Shown piece by piece: positions 31,320-40,949 of a stretch of 64,000 bases of DNA. A model generated the notes under the pieces. That model searched no databases, was not told the DNA's origin, and saw nothing but the letters and a program-made list of their open reading frames with translations. Each line of letters begins with the position of its first letter. Position 1 is the first letter of the stretch. The translations under genes were made by a program, and so were the position numbers. The stretch comes from Trichomonas vaginalis G3. Its lineage: Eukaryota; Parabasalia; Trichomonadida; Trichomonadidae. The stretch is from NCBI RefSeq assembly GCF_026262505.1, contig NC_067206.1:7096879-7160878 (forward strand), given 5' to 3'.

Positions 31320-31904
31320 TTAGCAAGTAAATTTTAATGAAATGTTGTGGTCGTCAAATATTTTTATGACGTCTGGGAAACTATATTTTAAGTTCAACGT
31401 TTCACCTCCTTTCATAACGTATATCTTGTGTCAATGACATTATATGAAACACCACAGCAACTAACGTCGGGTTCTATTTCTTTGATGTTTATATCGTCTG
31501 CCTCTGTCAAAAGTTTCAATAGTTCTTTCAAAACTTCATGAGGTGCGATGACATATGAGTTCACTTTTACAGGTTGTGTTCGACCAAGTTTAACATTATA
31601 CCCAAAGCTTGACAAATCTTCTCCTGAGTTTTAAGTTTGTCTTTAAGTTGTTGGTAGTCGTTTCGAATATCTGCAACAGAACTTAAGTCTCTGCTAACTT
31701 CAGGATATGTTGGTTGTTCTTTTACAGGAACAATTGTTATACCATCTTCGTCTTCGTATGGTTTCCCCACTTCAACATCTCTTTCTTTGACATTGACAAC
31801 AACACTTTGACTGTTTGTTTGAGTTTGGTGAATTTAACTTCACATCTGCCACCGCCATTAAACCTTTTGAAAACACTTACGCTTCTATTTTTCGGAAATG
31901 ACAT
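31320..31904 (-). pseudogene. Gene C, middle copy 1, frameshifted
   Basis: Counterpart of 38397-38978 with breaks near 31425, 31575 and 31800-31870. Gene order and spacing with D are preserved. Confidence 0.6.
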
Positions 31905-31920
31905 TTTACTTAGAATAAAG

Positions 31921-32344
31921 ATGGGACGTATTTGAGTATCTCTTCGAATTGAAGCAGAACAAAGTTTACACACACAAAACAATACAAGTTCATTGATAGA
32001 ATAGTTCTTTATACAAACAATGGAAAATGTTATAGAATAGCAATATTTGCTGAACCAAAATATTTTCATAAAGCAAAGAAAGTTGGTATAACTGAAATGG
32101 TGAAAGTTCTTGAAGCAGACAAAAATATAACAACAAAAACTGACCGATATTTCTAAAGGAAAGTTTTTAATACAATACTATGTCAAAACTGCGTACTGTC
32201 AATATTTGACGGAGAGAAGTCAGTTCAAGAACAACTTACTGACCTGCTGCCAAAATCTGCTCGATGGAAGCTGTCGTTATGCCAATCTGAGGAGCCCCAG
32301 CAGGTTTCATCGAACGAATCTTCAAAAGAGCATCTTCCGTGAAA
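31921..32344 (+). pseudogene. Small antisense gene, middle copy 1, frameshifted
   Basis: Begins ATGGGACG where the right-arm copy has ATGGACG, so the frame is broken from codon 2; further indels at 31975 and 32145. The position relative to B and C is unchanged. Confidence 0.5.
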
Positions 32345-33362
32345 AGTGCTATTGGTTTTGTAAACTTCTTTGCTTTCAATTCATTTGGACCGTCTCTGTC
32401 ACCAGTATATTGTATTTGAACTGTACCAACAGTTGAAATACCACCCATAAAGTCTTCTGAGTCAGCAAATGGAATGCCAAGCAAAAGTTTGAACGGTCTC
32501 CATTTGTATATTGAGTGTTTTGAGCTCCTGTATGGGTCCATACTTTCACATATGGCATAATAGAACTTTGCATTTCAGGGTTAATGGTTGTTGTGAAGTT
32601 GTTGTTAAAGTTCATAGCATCTAATGTCAAGTTGTATGACCTCATATCCTCAACTGTAGAATATTCTTCTCTTGGATAATATTTGCCATCTATGTTTATA
32701 TGATATTTAATACCAGGGTTGTAGAAGCAAGAATAGTCATTTATAGTTCGTCTGAACAGTACAAACATAGTATCTCTGCATGTTTCATTGCAGTTGGTAA
32801 AGCAATATCTGTTCTTGCACCTGGGTCAGCACTTTGGTTTCCAACTTCACCTGCAAAGTCTTTGACAGATATTTGGTGTATAGGGAACATAAGTGGAACT
32901 GCAATATATTTGGCAGCTAAAGCATTTGAAATATCTGGGTCCAACATATAGACTGCAAGTCTGCTTTCTATTCTCTTGCATTCAAACTTTTCGCATGTGA
33001 ACTTAACTGGGTCCCAAGCATCTCCAGCAGCATTGAAATAATAGTTTACTTCAGTGTTGAGGTTTGAGAAACCAAAGTCTAAGTCAACTTTGTCTTTGCA
33101 AAATTCGGCGAATGACGTTTTATTTGTTCCCACTACTTCTGTAAGAGTGAATGGGTCTTGTGTTGGTGCAATGACTAAGTTATTTTTGCTTGGAGTAAGT
33201 TCGATAGAAATTTTTCCTGCCCAGTTTGGCAAGTATCTTAAAAACCTGAAGATGAGGAAAGATGACAAAGGAACTCTAAGTTTCAGTTTTACTTTGGTTA
33301 CTGCTGCTGCAGTTTGTCCAGAAAGGTCAACATAAACTCCTGGAACGTTAGGGTCAAGTCTC
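32236..33362 (-). pseudogene. Gene B, middle copy: 5'-truncated capsid gene
   Basis: Covers the C-terminal two-thirds of B; the stretch 32741-33268 is uninterrupted here, although the right copy is broken in the same region. The 5' part is missing because sequence switches at 33360 to the first codons of E. Other breaks near 32475 and 32770. Confidence 0.6.
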
Positions 33363-33410
33363 TAACGGTTTTGTATCTGCTACTTTTGTTTTGTTTTTCA
33401 ACTGAAACAT
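33361..33410 (-). pseudogene. 5' fragment of gene E at a rearrangement junction
   Basis: Only the first 16 or so codons of E remain (ATG at 33410), joined to the interior of B with 3-4 shared bases (TCT or GTCT) at the junction. One C is missing in the TTCTTTG run. Confidence 0.7.
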
Positions 33411-33447
33411 TTAATATATGTAAAAATATACTGTTTTAAAAAAAGTT

Positions 33448-34030
33448 TTAAAATGGTATGCCATATAGCTTCTTGAATTTGTTGAGAAATTATATGAACG
33501 TGTTTTCCATCTGTATCTCTAGCGTTTACATAAGCATAGCCATTAGTAAAACATACTTGTAATTTTCTATAGTTTACGCCGGTATAAAGGTAGAAAGAGT
33601 CCTGTTCTTCGCTATAGTAGTAAAACTCAAACGTATGCTTACCATAGTCTGTAATTTCAATTGTTTCATCTTCTAGTTCGTCGACAAATTCGAATACAAT
33701 ATCTCTAATTTTGCCTCTGTTCTTACGTTTTCAGAACAAGTAACCAAACGTAAATTTTCAAGTCTATTGTCGTTTCTTATATGGTTTATATGGTCTACAA
33801 AAGGTAAATTGTTAGGGTTCGGTATAAAATGAGTTGCAATGCACAACATGTTTAAAATAGTGTTTTCCACCAATCCTCATCCTAGCATATCCGTTATTTT
33901 GCTCCCATTCGCTTAAAACTCTTTTTGTCTTTTTGTTTCTGACTTCAAATGACTCACAACAGTGAATTTCATATTTCTCATCTAACAAACAAGTTTTCCA
34001 ACGGTCCTCTCCAACAAACCCAGCGTACAT
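33448..34030 (-). pseudogene. HNH endonuclease, middle copy 2, frameshifted
   Basis: Fourth HNH copy. Breaks near 33490, 33725 and 33842. Lies between the E fragment and a truncated D. Confidence 0.7.
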
Positions 34031-34056
34031 TTTTATAAAAATAAAAAAAATATTTT

Positions 34057-34403
34057 TTTTATTCTTGAGCTATTTGTTGCATTTGTGTTCTTGAGCTATT
34101 TGTTGTTGAAGTTGTTCTTTGTAATACAATACTTTCACCAGTTGCATCTTCCAATTCGAAACTTTCTGCCGTCATTGACAAATACATAGGACATAAAAGT
34201 TTTACAGGAACAAAGTTTGCGTCAACTAATGTCAACGTTATACTTGCCAAAGTGTTTGAGTTCACTAAGGTTGAAAATTCTGCATTCGAATGAACAATAG
34301 GCAAACCAGCAGAGAAATGTTTGTTTATACGCATGAGTATCTTTTGGTCATAGTAGTTTCTGTCGACATTCGAATAGCACTTTGAACCTAAGTTTGAAGA
34401 CAA
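34057..34403 (-). pseudogene. 3' fragment of gene D, middle copy 2
   Basis: Contains only the last 110 codons or so of D (from SNLGSKCYSNV) with small indels. Its 5' side is fused at about 34400-34415 to the interior of gene A. Confidence 0.65.
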
Positions 34404-35163
34404 TATCTAACCAGTCCATTGTTAGCTTTTTATATATTCTGCGCTTTTCATTGCCTTTTGCATGGCTGCGTCGTTATTTTTACTTTCTTGTGCTAAGTTT
34501 CATACTGTACGGTTTGGTTTTGCAACTGTAAAAGTTTTTCTGCCTTTACATTTGCTTCAACTTCTTTTTTATACTCATCGCTATCCATATATGTCTTCAG
34601 GGCTTTTTTGTTTTATCTCTTCATCTTTCAGTATTTTATATTGAGTAGTATGTTTTTCAAATTTATGACATCTTGTTCCATTTTTGCTACTTCTGCTGCT
34701 TTTTCTGACACTTTTTTCGCATATTCCTCTGTACTTAGTTCTTTCAGTTGTTCTTCTTTCTTCTTTTTCTCTACGTTTAACTCATTGAGTTTCTTTGTGT
34801 GTCTGTCATATTCTAGTTTCTTTTCGTTTTCACTTATTTGTTCTGTATGTCTATGTTTGACTTTTTTGACATCTGCTATTTGATTTTTGAGTGAACTCAA
34901 ATTCATTTGACTTTGAGGTTATATGCTGTTCCGTCTGCAGCTCCACCATAGCCCTGCCATTTTCGCTAAAAGTGCGCTCTTAAACCTCCACTCTGTGCAC
35001 CAAGAACTCGGTTTAAAAGCATAGGATTGCTTGACATTTGTTGCAACATAGTGGGGTCATTCAGCATTTGTTGTTGCAACTGTTGTTGTGGTGTCAGTTT
35101 TACTATTGGATGTTTCAATGCTCTCTTCCTCTTACGTATATTCTTACGTAGCTTACGTGGCAT
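34404..35163 (-). pseudogene. 5' fragment of gene A, middle copy
   Basis: The first 250 codons or so of A (start at 35163) with frame breaks near 34500, 34610, 34650, 34840 and 34980, truncated at NNDW(L) by the junction with D. The upstream repeats (35164-35575) match those upstream of A in the right arm (44196-44620). Confidence 0.7.
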
Positions 35164-35204
35164 TTTAAGTGAAGTTAAAAAGCGTTTTTTGACAGATGTT
35201 TATT

Positions 35205-35870
35205 GTGACTTCTTCGTAAAGACTTTGTTAAGACTTCTTCGTAAAGACTTTGTTGAGATTTCTTCGTAAAGACTTTGTTGAGATTTCTTCGTAAATGACC
35301 CAAAAATATATTTTAGGTGAAGAGGTGAGATTTCACCTCTTTTTTCACCTCATTTCTCACCTCTTGAAATTTTCATGAATTTCTTCGTAAAGACTTTGTT
35401 AAGACTTCTTCATCTAATTTCTCATGAACTTTCTTGTCTATGTTTTGTTGAGATTTCTTCGTAAAGACTTTGTTGAGATTTCTTCGTAAATGACCCTAGT
35501 AGTATATTTTTGGTGTAAATTTCATGAAAATTCAACGGGTGAAAAATTAGGTGAAAAAACAGGTGAAATCTCACCTCTTCACCTAAAATATATTTTTGGT
35601 GTAAATTTCATGAAAATTCATGAAAATTCATGAAAATTCACGAGGGTGAAAAAACAGGTGAAAAAAGAGGTGAAATCTCACCTCTTCACCTAAACATTAT
35701 TTTTCGGTCATTTACGCTCATTACGATGAAGTCTTGACAAAACATTTACGAAGAAGTTTCGACAAAACATATACGATGAAATCATGAGGTGAGAAAACAG
35801 GTGAGAAAACGGGTGAAATCTCACCTGGTCGCCTAAAATATATTTTTTCTATCTTAAGGAAATTCATGAA
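35205..35870. repeat. Internal terminal-type repeats: palindromic modules and 24-25-bp units
   Basis: Palindromic cores near 35325, 35565, 35680 and 35815, with TTTGTTnAGAnTTCTTCGTAAA-type units between them. The left part matches the DNA upstream of gene A, the right part matches DNA downstream of gene E, so the module near 35565-35640 marks a crossover between the two. Confidence 0.7.
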
Positions 35871-36040
35871 AATTCACCTGTTGAACTTTGTATAAAAAGC
35901 AACCCGCTGTTTTCCGCGGGTTGGTATATTCTTCACAAAATGCTTGTTTTGAGGTCGAGCCACTTTTGGCTCCACCTCTTTTTTCAACCAAAAACTCATT
36001 TTTGTCGAATTCAGCACAAAATTCATGAAAATCATGAGGG

Positions 36041-36093
36041 TAGAAAAGAGGGTAGAAGACAGGTTACATCTAACCATCTACCCTAAAATATAT
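36041..36093. repeat. Palindromic module, GGGTAGA variant (right arm)
   Basis: Two GGGTAGA repeats, then GGTTACATCTAACC, then TCTACCCTAAAATATATTTTT. The outer pair (GGGTAGA with TCTACCC) and inner pair (GGTTA with TAACC) both differ from the common module yet stay complementary. Confidence 0.75.
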
Positions 36094-36096
36094 TTT

Positions 36097-36954
36097 TCAA
36101 TACTTTTTCAGCACTTCTCCGTAGTTATATATGAAAGACAATTCGAGATAAAAGTCGTAGTACAATGGAACAATATGTTGCACACCATTTGTTGTGAACC
36201 AAACTTGAAAGTCAGAGAAACTGTTACTCGGTGGTTCGTAGAATTTAGAAGCAAAGTCATAAAAGTCCTTACCAATACAAAGAAAACTATTGTTGCTTGA
36301 ACTGAAACTTGCATGACACATGACATTTTGAGGGTCAAACACGTTTCTATAAACTGTCAAATCTGTTGGTGGGCGTATAAACCAGAACGGACCGTCAGGG
36401 TAATGGTTCGTTCTGGTTTAGTAACCGAAGAAATTGTGCCCAAGAACGTTTGTCTACTTGCCAAAATAAAAACTGTGTATCTCTTGGAGGGTTATTTTCA
36501 ATCCTTTGAAATGAAACTGTGGAGTTCATCTTGTCATATTCTAGTTTCAGATAGTATGTTCCATTTAGTAAAGAGTCGTATTTTTCTTGAAATTCCCAAT
36601 AATATTTGTTTATTTGAGTTTGAAAGTCATTTAGAGTCTTCTCAAGACTTTCGTCTGAACGAACCGTAAAGATTCTCATTTCGTCAAATTTGTCTAGTAG
36701 ACCGTCAGAACCTCTATACTGACCGTGAAAATATACTGCAAACATAAACGCGTTAGTTCTTTTTGAAAACAAAACTCTTCTAAATCCTATTGCCTTTGCA
36801 TCTGAAGGACTTTGAAGCCAACGAATTGGAAAGTCAAAGCGGTAGGAGCCGGATGAAATTTCTTCATCTGATATAGTCCTACCGGCATTTGTGAAGATAT
36901 AGTCTAACGGTTTTGTATCTGCTACTTTTGTTCTTTGTTTTTCAACTGAAACAT
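36097..36954 (-). pseudogene. Gene E, right copy, frameshifted
   Basis: Counterpart of the intact 23303-24163. A 2-base deletion in the ACCACC run near 36400 splits it; flanking parts are otherwise nearly identical. Confidence 0.65.
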
Positions 36955-36991
36955 TTAATATATGTAAAAATATACTGTTTTAAAAAATGTT

Positions 36992-37574
36992 TTAAAATGG
37001 TATGCCATATAGCTTCTTGAATTTGTTGAGAAATATATGAACGTGTTTTCCATCTGTATCTCTAGCGTTTACATAAGCATAGCCATTAGTAAAACATACT
37101 TGTAATTTTCTATAGTTTACGCCGGTATAAAGGTAGAAAGAGTCCTGTTCTTCGCTATAGTAGTAAAAACTCAAACGTATGCTTACCATAGTCTGTAATT
37201 TCAATTGTTTCATCTTCTAGTTCGTCGACAAATTCGAATACAATATCTCTAATTTTGCCTCTGTTCTTACTGTTTTCAGAACAAGTAACCCAACGTAAAT
37301 TTTCAAGTCTATTGTCGTTTCTTATATGGTTTATATGGTCTACAAAAGGTAAATTGTTAGGGTTCGGTATAAAATGAGTTGCAATGACAACATGTTTAAA
37401 ATAGTGTTTTCCACCAATCCTCATCCTAGCATATCCGTTATTTTGCTCCCATTCGCTTAAAACTCTTTTTGTCTTTTTGTTTCTGACTTCAAATGACTCA
37501 CAACAGTGAATTTCATATTTCTCATCTAACAAACAAGTTTTCCAACGGTCCTCTCCAACAAACCCAGCGTACAT
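36992..37574 (-). pseudogene. HNH endonuclease, right copy, one frameshift
   Basis: An extra A in the run near 37165 separates 37155-37574 (containing the whole HNH core) from the C-terminal frame 36992-37213. The nuclease core itself would still be encoded, lacking the last 55 or so residues. Confidence 0.7.
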
Positions 37575-37603
37575 TTTTATAAAAATAAAAAAAAATATTT
37601 TTT

Positions 37604-38392
37604 TTATTCTTGAGCTATTTGTTGCATTTGTTGTTCTTGAGCTATTTGTTGTTGAAGTTGTTCTTGTAATACAATACTTTCACCAGTTGCATCTTCCAAT
37701 TCGAAACTTTCTGCCGTCATTGACAAATACATAGGACATAAAAGTTTTACAGGAACAAAGTTTGCGTCAACTAATGTCAACGTTATACTTGCCAAAGTGT
37801 TTGAGTTCACTAAGGTTGAAAATTCTGCATTCGAATGAACAATAGGCAAACCAGCAGAGAAAGTGTTGTTTATACGCATGAGTATCTTTTGGTCATAGTA
37901 GTTTCTGTCGACATTCGAATAGCACTTTGAACCTAAGTTTGAAACAATATATAAGATTGGTGTGCTTAATGTCAATGGAATAGACATTCCTTGTATGACA
38001 CCTTTTCCTGTTATAGGAAACTGTTGGTAGTAAAAACCAGATATAAGTTTTGTATTATAGCTCATATCGTTTATACTAAACTCAGTCGGACATCCAAACA
38101 TAATGAAACCTGCTCTAGTTGCAGCACATGTTACATCCGTCCTTAAAGTATTAAATAAGTCAACAAAACCTGTTGGTGGTATATCTGAGTAAGTATCTTC
38201 AAAGGAGTATTTTTTACCATTCACAACAACAAAGTCTTCTGGTGTCAAAAGAGCAAAACAGGCTTTAGTCGTCATCGTGTTTAAGGTCAGTTTACAATAT
38301 CGTCCTTGAGGACTTTGTAAGTTTGTTGTTATAGAATTATATGACTCAGGGTTTTTAGTCGTAATAGTATAAACCACTATGTCTTCTGCCAT
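37604..38392 (-). CDS. Gene D: putative minor capsid protein, intact copy
   Basis: The product has 262 residues, beta-rich throughout (GRYCKLTLNTM, GFIMFGCPTEF, SIPLTLSTPILYIV, SITLTLVDANFVPVKLL), and ends in a Gln-rich direct repeat QQQIAQEQQMQQIAQE. The final strand pattern ('LTLVDANFVPVKLLCPMYLSM') is like the last strands of single-jelly-roll penton proteins in Polintons, and the gene lies in the capsid block next to C. No diagnostic residue pattern is known to me, so minor capsid is a working label. Four copies or fragments occur in the element; only this one is uninterrupted. Its ATG is 4 bases after the stop of C. Confidence 0.5.
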   Translation of the reverse strand: MAEDIVVYTITTKNPESYNSITTNLQSPQGRYCKLTLNTMTTKACFALLTPEDFVVVNGKKYSFEDTYSDIPPTGFVDLFNTLRTDVTCAATRAGFIMFGCPTEFSINDMSYNTKLISGFYYQQFPITGKGVIQGMSIPLTLSTPILYIVSNLGSKCYSNVDRNYYDQKILMRINNTFSAGLPIVHSNAEFSTLVNSNTLASITLTLVDANFVPVKLLCPMYLSMTAESFELEDATGESIVLQEQLQQQIAQEQQMQQIAQE

Positions 38393-38396
38393 TTAC

Positions 38397-38978
38397 TTAG
38401 CAAGTAAATTTTAATGAAATGTTGTGGTCGTCAAATATTTTTATGACGTCTGGGAAACTATATTTTAAGTTCAACGTTTCACCTCCTTTCATAACGTATA
38501 TCTTGTCAATGACATTATATGAAACACCACAGCAACTAACGTCGGGTTCTATTTCTTTGATGTTTATATCGTCTGCCTCTGTCAAAAGTTTCAATAGTTC
38601 TTTCAAAACTTCATGAGGTGCGATGACATATGAGTTCACTTTTACAGGGTTGTGTTCGACCAAGTTTAACATTATACCCAAAGCTTGACAAATCTTCTCC
38701 TGAGTTTTAAGTTTGTCTTTAAGTTGTTGGTAGTCGTTTCGAATATCTGCAACAGAACTTAAGTCTCTGCTAACTTCAGGATATGTTGGTTGTTCTTTTA
38801 CAGGAACAATTGTTATACCATCTTCGTCTTCGTATGGTTTCCCCACTTCAACATCTCTTTCTTTGACATTGACAACAACACTTTGACTGTTTGTTTGAGT
38901 TGGTGAATTTAACTTCACATCTGCCACCGCCATTAAACCTTTTGAAACACTTACGCTTCTATTTTTCGGAAATGACAT
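38397..38978 (-). CDS. Gene C: unknown element protein, intact copy
   Basis: The product has 193 residues starting MSFPKNRSVSVSKG (ATG at 38978). The basic N-terminus (about 1-40) is followed by an acidic segment (VGKPYEDEDGITIVPV), a helical region (about 75-125) and a C-terminal part with VSCCGVSYNVIDK. No membrane segment. It sits between B and D in the capsid block, divergent from the small gene by 18 bases, so a virion or assembly role is plausible but unproven. A longer in-frame start at 39143 would overlap the small gene completely and is rejected. Confidence 0.6.
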   Translation of the reverse strand: MSFPKNRSVSVSKGLMAVADVKLNSPTQTNSQSVVVNVKERDVEVGKPYEDEDGITIVPVKEQPTYPEVSRDLSSVADIRNDYQQLKDKLKTQEKICQALGIMLNLVEHNPVKVNSYVIAPHEVLKELLKLLTEADDINIKEIEPDVSCCGVSYNVIDKIYVMKGGETLNLKYSFPDVIKIFDDHNISLKFTC

Positions 38979-38996
38979 TTTACTTAGAATAAAAAG

Positions 38997-39416
38997 ATGG
39001 ACGTATTTGAGTATCTCTTCGAATTGAAGCAGAACAAAGTTTACACACACAAACAATACAAGTTCATTGATAGAATAGTTCTTTATACAAACAATGGAAA
39101 ATGTTATAGAATAGCAATATTTGCTGAACCAAAATATTTTCATAAAGCAAAGAAAGTTGGTATAACTGAAATGGTGAAAGTTCTTGAAGCAGACAAAAAT
39201 ATAACAACAAAACTGACCGATATTTCTAAAGGAAAGTTTTTAATACAATACTATGTCAAAACTGGCGTACTGTCAATATTTGACGGAGAGAAGTCAGTTC
39301 AAGAACAACTTACTGACCTGCTGCCAAAATCTGCTCGATGGAAGCTGTCGTTATGCCAATCTGAGGAGCCCCAGCAGGTTTCATCGAACGAATCTTCAAA
39401 AGAGCATCTTCCGTGA
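38997..39416 (+). CDS. Small unknown protein gene lying antisense between B and C, intact copy
   Basis: The product has 139 residues: MDVFEYLFELKQNKVYTHKQ at the start, a compact alpha/beta segment (FIDRIVLYTNNGKCYRIAIF) and a Ser/Glu-rich tail. It is the only gene of the block on the opposite strand. Its last 107 bases overlap the 3' end of gene B on the other strand, so its tail is constrained by the capsid frame or may be incidental. The left and middle copies are frameshifted. Confidence 0.55.
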   Translation: MDVFEYLFELKQNKVYTHKQYKFIDRIVLYTNNGKCYRIAIFAEPKYFHKAKKVGITEMVKVLEADKNITTKLTDISKGKFLIQYYVKTGVLSIFDGEKSVQEQLTDLLPKSARWKLSLCQSEEPQQVSSNESSKEHLP

Positions 39417-40917
39417 AAAGTGCTATTGGTTTTGTAAACTTCTTTGCTTTCAATTCATTTGGACCGTCTCTGTCACCAGTATATTGTATTTGAACTGTAC
39501 CAACAGTTGAAATACCACCCATAAAGTCTTCTGAGTCAGCAAATGGAATGCCAAGCCAAAAGTTTGAACGGTCTCCATTTGTATATTGAGTGTTTTTGAG
39601 CTCCTGTATGGGTCCATACTTTCACATATGGCATAATAGAACTTTGCATTTCAGGGTTAATGGTTGTTGTGAAGTTGTTGTTAAAGTTCATAGCATCTAA
39701 TGTCAAGTTGTATGACCTCATATCCTCAACTGTAGAATATTCTTCTCTTGGATAATATTTGCCATCTATGTTTATATGATATTTAATACCAGGGTTGTAG
39801 AAGCAAGAATAGTCATTTATAGTTCGTCTGAACAGTACAAACATAGTATCTGCATGTTTCATTGCAGTTGTTAAGGCAATATCTGTTCTTGCACCTGGGT
39901 CAGCACTTTGGTTTCCAACTTCACCTGCAAAGTCTTTGACAGATATTTGGTGTATAGGGAACATAAGTGGAACTGCAATATATTTGGCAGCTAAAGCATT
40001 TGAAATATCTGGGTCCAACATATAGACTGCAAGTCTGCTTTCTATTCTCTTGCATTCAAACTTTTCGCATGTGAACTTAACTGGGTCCCAAGCATCTCCA
40101 GCAGCATTGAAATAATAGTTTACTTCAGTGTTGAGGTTTGAGAAACCAAAGTCTAAGTCAACTTTGTCTTTGCAAAATTCGGCGAATGACGTTTTATTTG
40201 TTCCACTACTTCTGTAAGAGTGAATGGGTCTTGTGTTGGTGCAATGACTAAGTTATTTTTGCTTGGAGTAAGTTCGATAGAAATTTTTCCTGCCCAGTTT
40301 GGCAAGTATCTTAAAAACCTGAAGATGAGGAAAGATGACAAAGGAACTCTAAGTTTCAGTTTTACTTTGGTTACTGCTGCTGCAGTTTGTCCAGAAAGGT
40401 CAACATAAACTCCTGGAACGTTAGGGTCAAGTCTTCTTATTTTCTCAATAGTTGCATACTGGTCTGTTTGTTCTCTAGCTTGTGGTTGTACTGAGTTTCT
40501 CAAAGCGAACCATTCATAGTTTGCCCATGTTACTGTTTGAACTAAGTCAGAGTTAGAATATATCTTATATCCCATAAAAACTTCTGGAGCATATTGGTAT
40601 CCGACATAGAAAATTCCATTGCAACCTTTCTTGTCAGACAACTTGGCAGAAGGTTTTATTTCAATGTCTTGTTCCACGTATAAGAAAGAGTTGTCAATAG
40701 AAATTATATGAAACCTGTCGCAAGCAATATCTACTGTTGTTGAAGAACCTTCTCCAAACTCACCTACGTTTCCATAAGAAACAGCAGTTGTATATTCGTA
40801 AGTTCCAGGAACTATTTCTGACCTTCTAATGGCATTGTCGCATTCGTTATACCATTCGGAAACATTTCCGTTCATGGCATCCAAAACTGTTGGCGTTATA
40901 TTCTGAGCGGCGTACAT
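39310..40917 (-). pseudogene. Gene B, right copy: putative double-jelly-roll major capsid protein, frameshifted
   Basis: If whole, about 530 residues from the ATG at 40917 to the TAA at 39310. The N-terminal frame 40153-40917 includes VPLSSFLIFRFLRYLPNW followed by ISIELTPS, the arrangement (IPL...F..., then L.IEL) seen near the middle of Polinton-type major capsid proteins. The C-terminal frame 39310-39522 has beta-rich segments including GGISTVGTVQIQYTG. Beta-rich composition, length and position support a capsid role; no structure comparison was possible. Breaks near 40205 and 39595. The three copies together cover the gene, but none is uninterrupted. Confidence 0.5.
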
Positions 40918-40949
40918 TTCATATGAGTAAAAATATAGAATAGTTGGAT

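Noticed and set aside
38979-39143. Upstream extension of gene C to an earlier ATG
   Set aside because: It would lie entirely antisense to the conserved small gene and is absent as a frame in the middle copy; the ATG at 38978 fits the four-base packing of the block.
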